Origin: Zingiber officinale
Taxonomy: Eukaryota > Streptophyta > Magnoliopsida > Zingiberales > Zingiberaceae
Direction of reading: 5' to 3'
NCBI RefSeq assembly: GCF_018446385.1
Contig: NW_024589898.1
Location: forward strand, 1 to 64,000
Length of the DNA stretch: 64,000 nt
Part shown: positions 62,915 through 64,000 of the stretch, in pieces
Layout of the letters: every line of letters begins with the position of its first letter
Numbering within the stretch: position 1 is the first letter of the stretch
Translations under genes and position numbers: made by a program
The notes under the pieces: model-generated
The model's input: only the letters and a program-made list of their open reading frames with translations
What the model was told of the DNA's origin: nothing
Database searches by the model: none

Positions 62915-63568
62915 TGTTGGACAAACCGATCTATTACCGGAGATATTGGGAATTAGCTAAATTTAAATATACCAAATTAAATCCAACTTATCTGTCCTGA
63001 GCAGAGAATTCAAGCAAGCAGATGGTGTGCTTCGAGGTTTCCTCGGGTCGTCTGTTTCTGTCAAGTGCTGAGTGAACTGCCGAGCCAACTGAGTGACCGG
63101 ACGGGTGAGTCGCAGACCAAGTGACCGAGCGGCTAAACAAGCATGCAACCGACCGAGCAAATGGACCGAGGCCTCCGAGGGTCGCAATTTCCCCACCGCC
63201 CCATCTCCGTTTGTGTTTCGAGATTTCCTCGGATCGTCTATTTTCGAGGATGCAATGGTGAACCGTGATCCCCACCAAGCACTGATGGTCATGGCGAACT
63301 GAGAGGTACCCGACTGCTATCACGGGCATGGAGAGCTTCAACTTAACAAGTCAACATTGTTCAATGCAATCCGAGTCCTGGATTTGCACCCCCTTGCGCA
63401 CCCACGTGTGAGAGAGAACTTTTCCCTATGCATTTGTTCACACCATCAATGTATGTGAATCAATATAAACCAGCCAATATGCCTTGAAACTCAATGTGGG
63501 GCTAAAGTCTCATTTACAATGGAGGTTCATGCCTCTTTCACTTCTTCTCCATTCACATATATCCAACA
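62915..63568 (-). mobile_element. Copia-type solo LTR, minus orientation, related to the one at 3995-5054
   Basis: On the minus strand it starts TGTTGGATATATGTGAATGG and ends GGTTTGTCCAACA. It shares with the LTR at 3995-5054 the blocks CACACGTGGGTGCG, GAGAGA(G/A), ATCTGCTCAGG-like and TTTAATTTGGTATA-like sequence, but is 654 bp, not 1060, and lacks the central short-repeat part. Flanks ACAAT (62910-62914) and TCAAT (63569-63573) agree at four of five positions, a likely aged target duplication. No internal region is present. Confidence 0.75.
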
Positions 63569-64000
63569 TCAATTAGCTTACAATCGGTGAATTGACCAAT
63601 TATGTGAAAATAAAGATGATAATCCCACAACTAATAAGCTCAAATGAAACAACTCTACTATACGTAATTAACGAATCTAATGAGTCATGAAATTGAATGT
63701 TGACTATACATTTCAAATTAGATTATAATAGAGAATGAGTTGGTAAAGGAAATATAGTCTGCATAGGAACATTCTCTGAACAAATGGAATTTTGATAGTA
63801 GCTACCTAATGTCTTTCTACAAGTGGAGGGTAATAAGTTGATTTGGTTTGATACTTGATTGGTGCTTCTATCTGATCACTTTAATGTCAGTGAAATAGGC
63901 AGTTGATGTGAAAATAAAGAGCATAATTAACTTGTTATAACAAAATTAAACAAGTTCTACTATACATAATTGTCAGTCAAACATGAGTCAGAACATTTGG
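63569..64000. other. A/T-rich sequence to the window end
   Basis: A short word pattern (GTGAAAATAAAGA..ATAATTAACTTGTTATAACAAAATTAAACAAGTTCTACTATAC in fragments) recurs loosely around 63600-63665 and 63905-63970, suggesting a diverged local duplication. No gene was seen. Confidence 0.35.

Overview
The window is nuclear DNA from a flowering plant. The host genes are intron-bearing and clearly plant-type: a LORELEI-like GPI protein, an E-class PPR protein, and a Sec14/SFH protein with a coiled-coil tail. The repeats are plant LTR retrotransposons, a hAT transposon with a BED finger and DUF659, and tRNA-derived SINEs. The very GC-rich 5' ends of the TMEM245-like and PPR genes suggest a commelinid monocot. 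The species cannot be named from the sequence alone.

Layout. 1-3075 is the 3' end of a SIRE-like Ty1/copia element whose LTR stops inside an exon of a nucleotide-sugar-transporter-like gene (minus strand, 3076-6181). That gene also carries a solo copia LTR in its first intron and a frameshift, so it looks dead. It is divergent from a TMEM245-like membrane protein gene (plus strand, exons 6745-8580 and 20950-21048). The 12.4-kb intron of the TMEM245-like gene is a nest: a decayed Ty3/gypsy element, SIRE-like LTRs inside its left LTR, a copia-type LTR inside its gag, and a whole-looking hAT transposon (14285-18317, perfect 8-bp target duplication) inside that. Next come a minus-strand SFH phosphatidylinositol transfer gene (about 24.4-28.95 kb), a 148-residue ubiquitin-conjugating enzyme (32694-35212), a MEF9-like PPR editing factor (36403-38463) and a BTB/POZ protein (40846-42913).

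A young Tat-lineage gypsy element fills 44421-54796. It has 790-bp LTRs, a 5-bp target duplication, dual RNase H, an antisense gene and a tandem array downstream of pol. The right part holds an LLG/LORELEI-like gene (55970-57419, plus), convergent with a complete cytosolic HSP90 gene (58225-61357, minus) that has heat-shock-element-like sites upstream. It also holds a plastid-type ribosomal protein L10 gene with a frameshift (62039-62681, plus) and a copia LTR (62915-63568).

The host genes are unrelated in function and do not form a pathway or cluster. No CRISPR array, rRNA or functional tRNA gene was seen. The most notable features are the antisense spliced gene and tandem array inside the Tat element, a CCGAGCGG-type motif saturating that element on both strands, the four-layer nest inside a conserved gene's intron, and two SINE copies with long exact target duplications.
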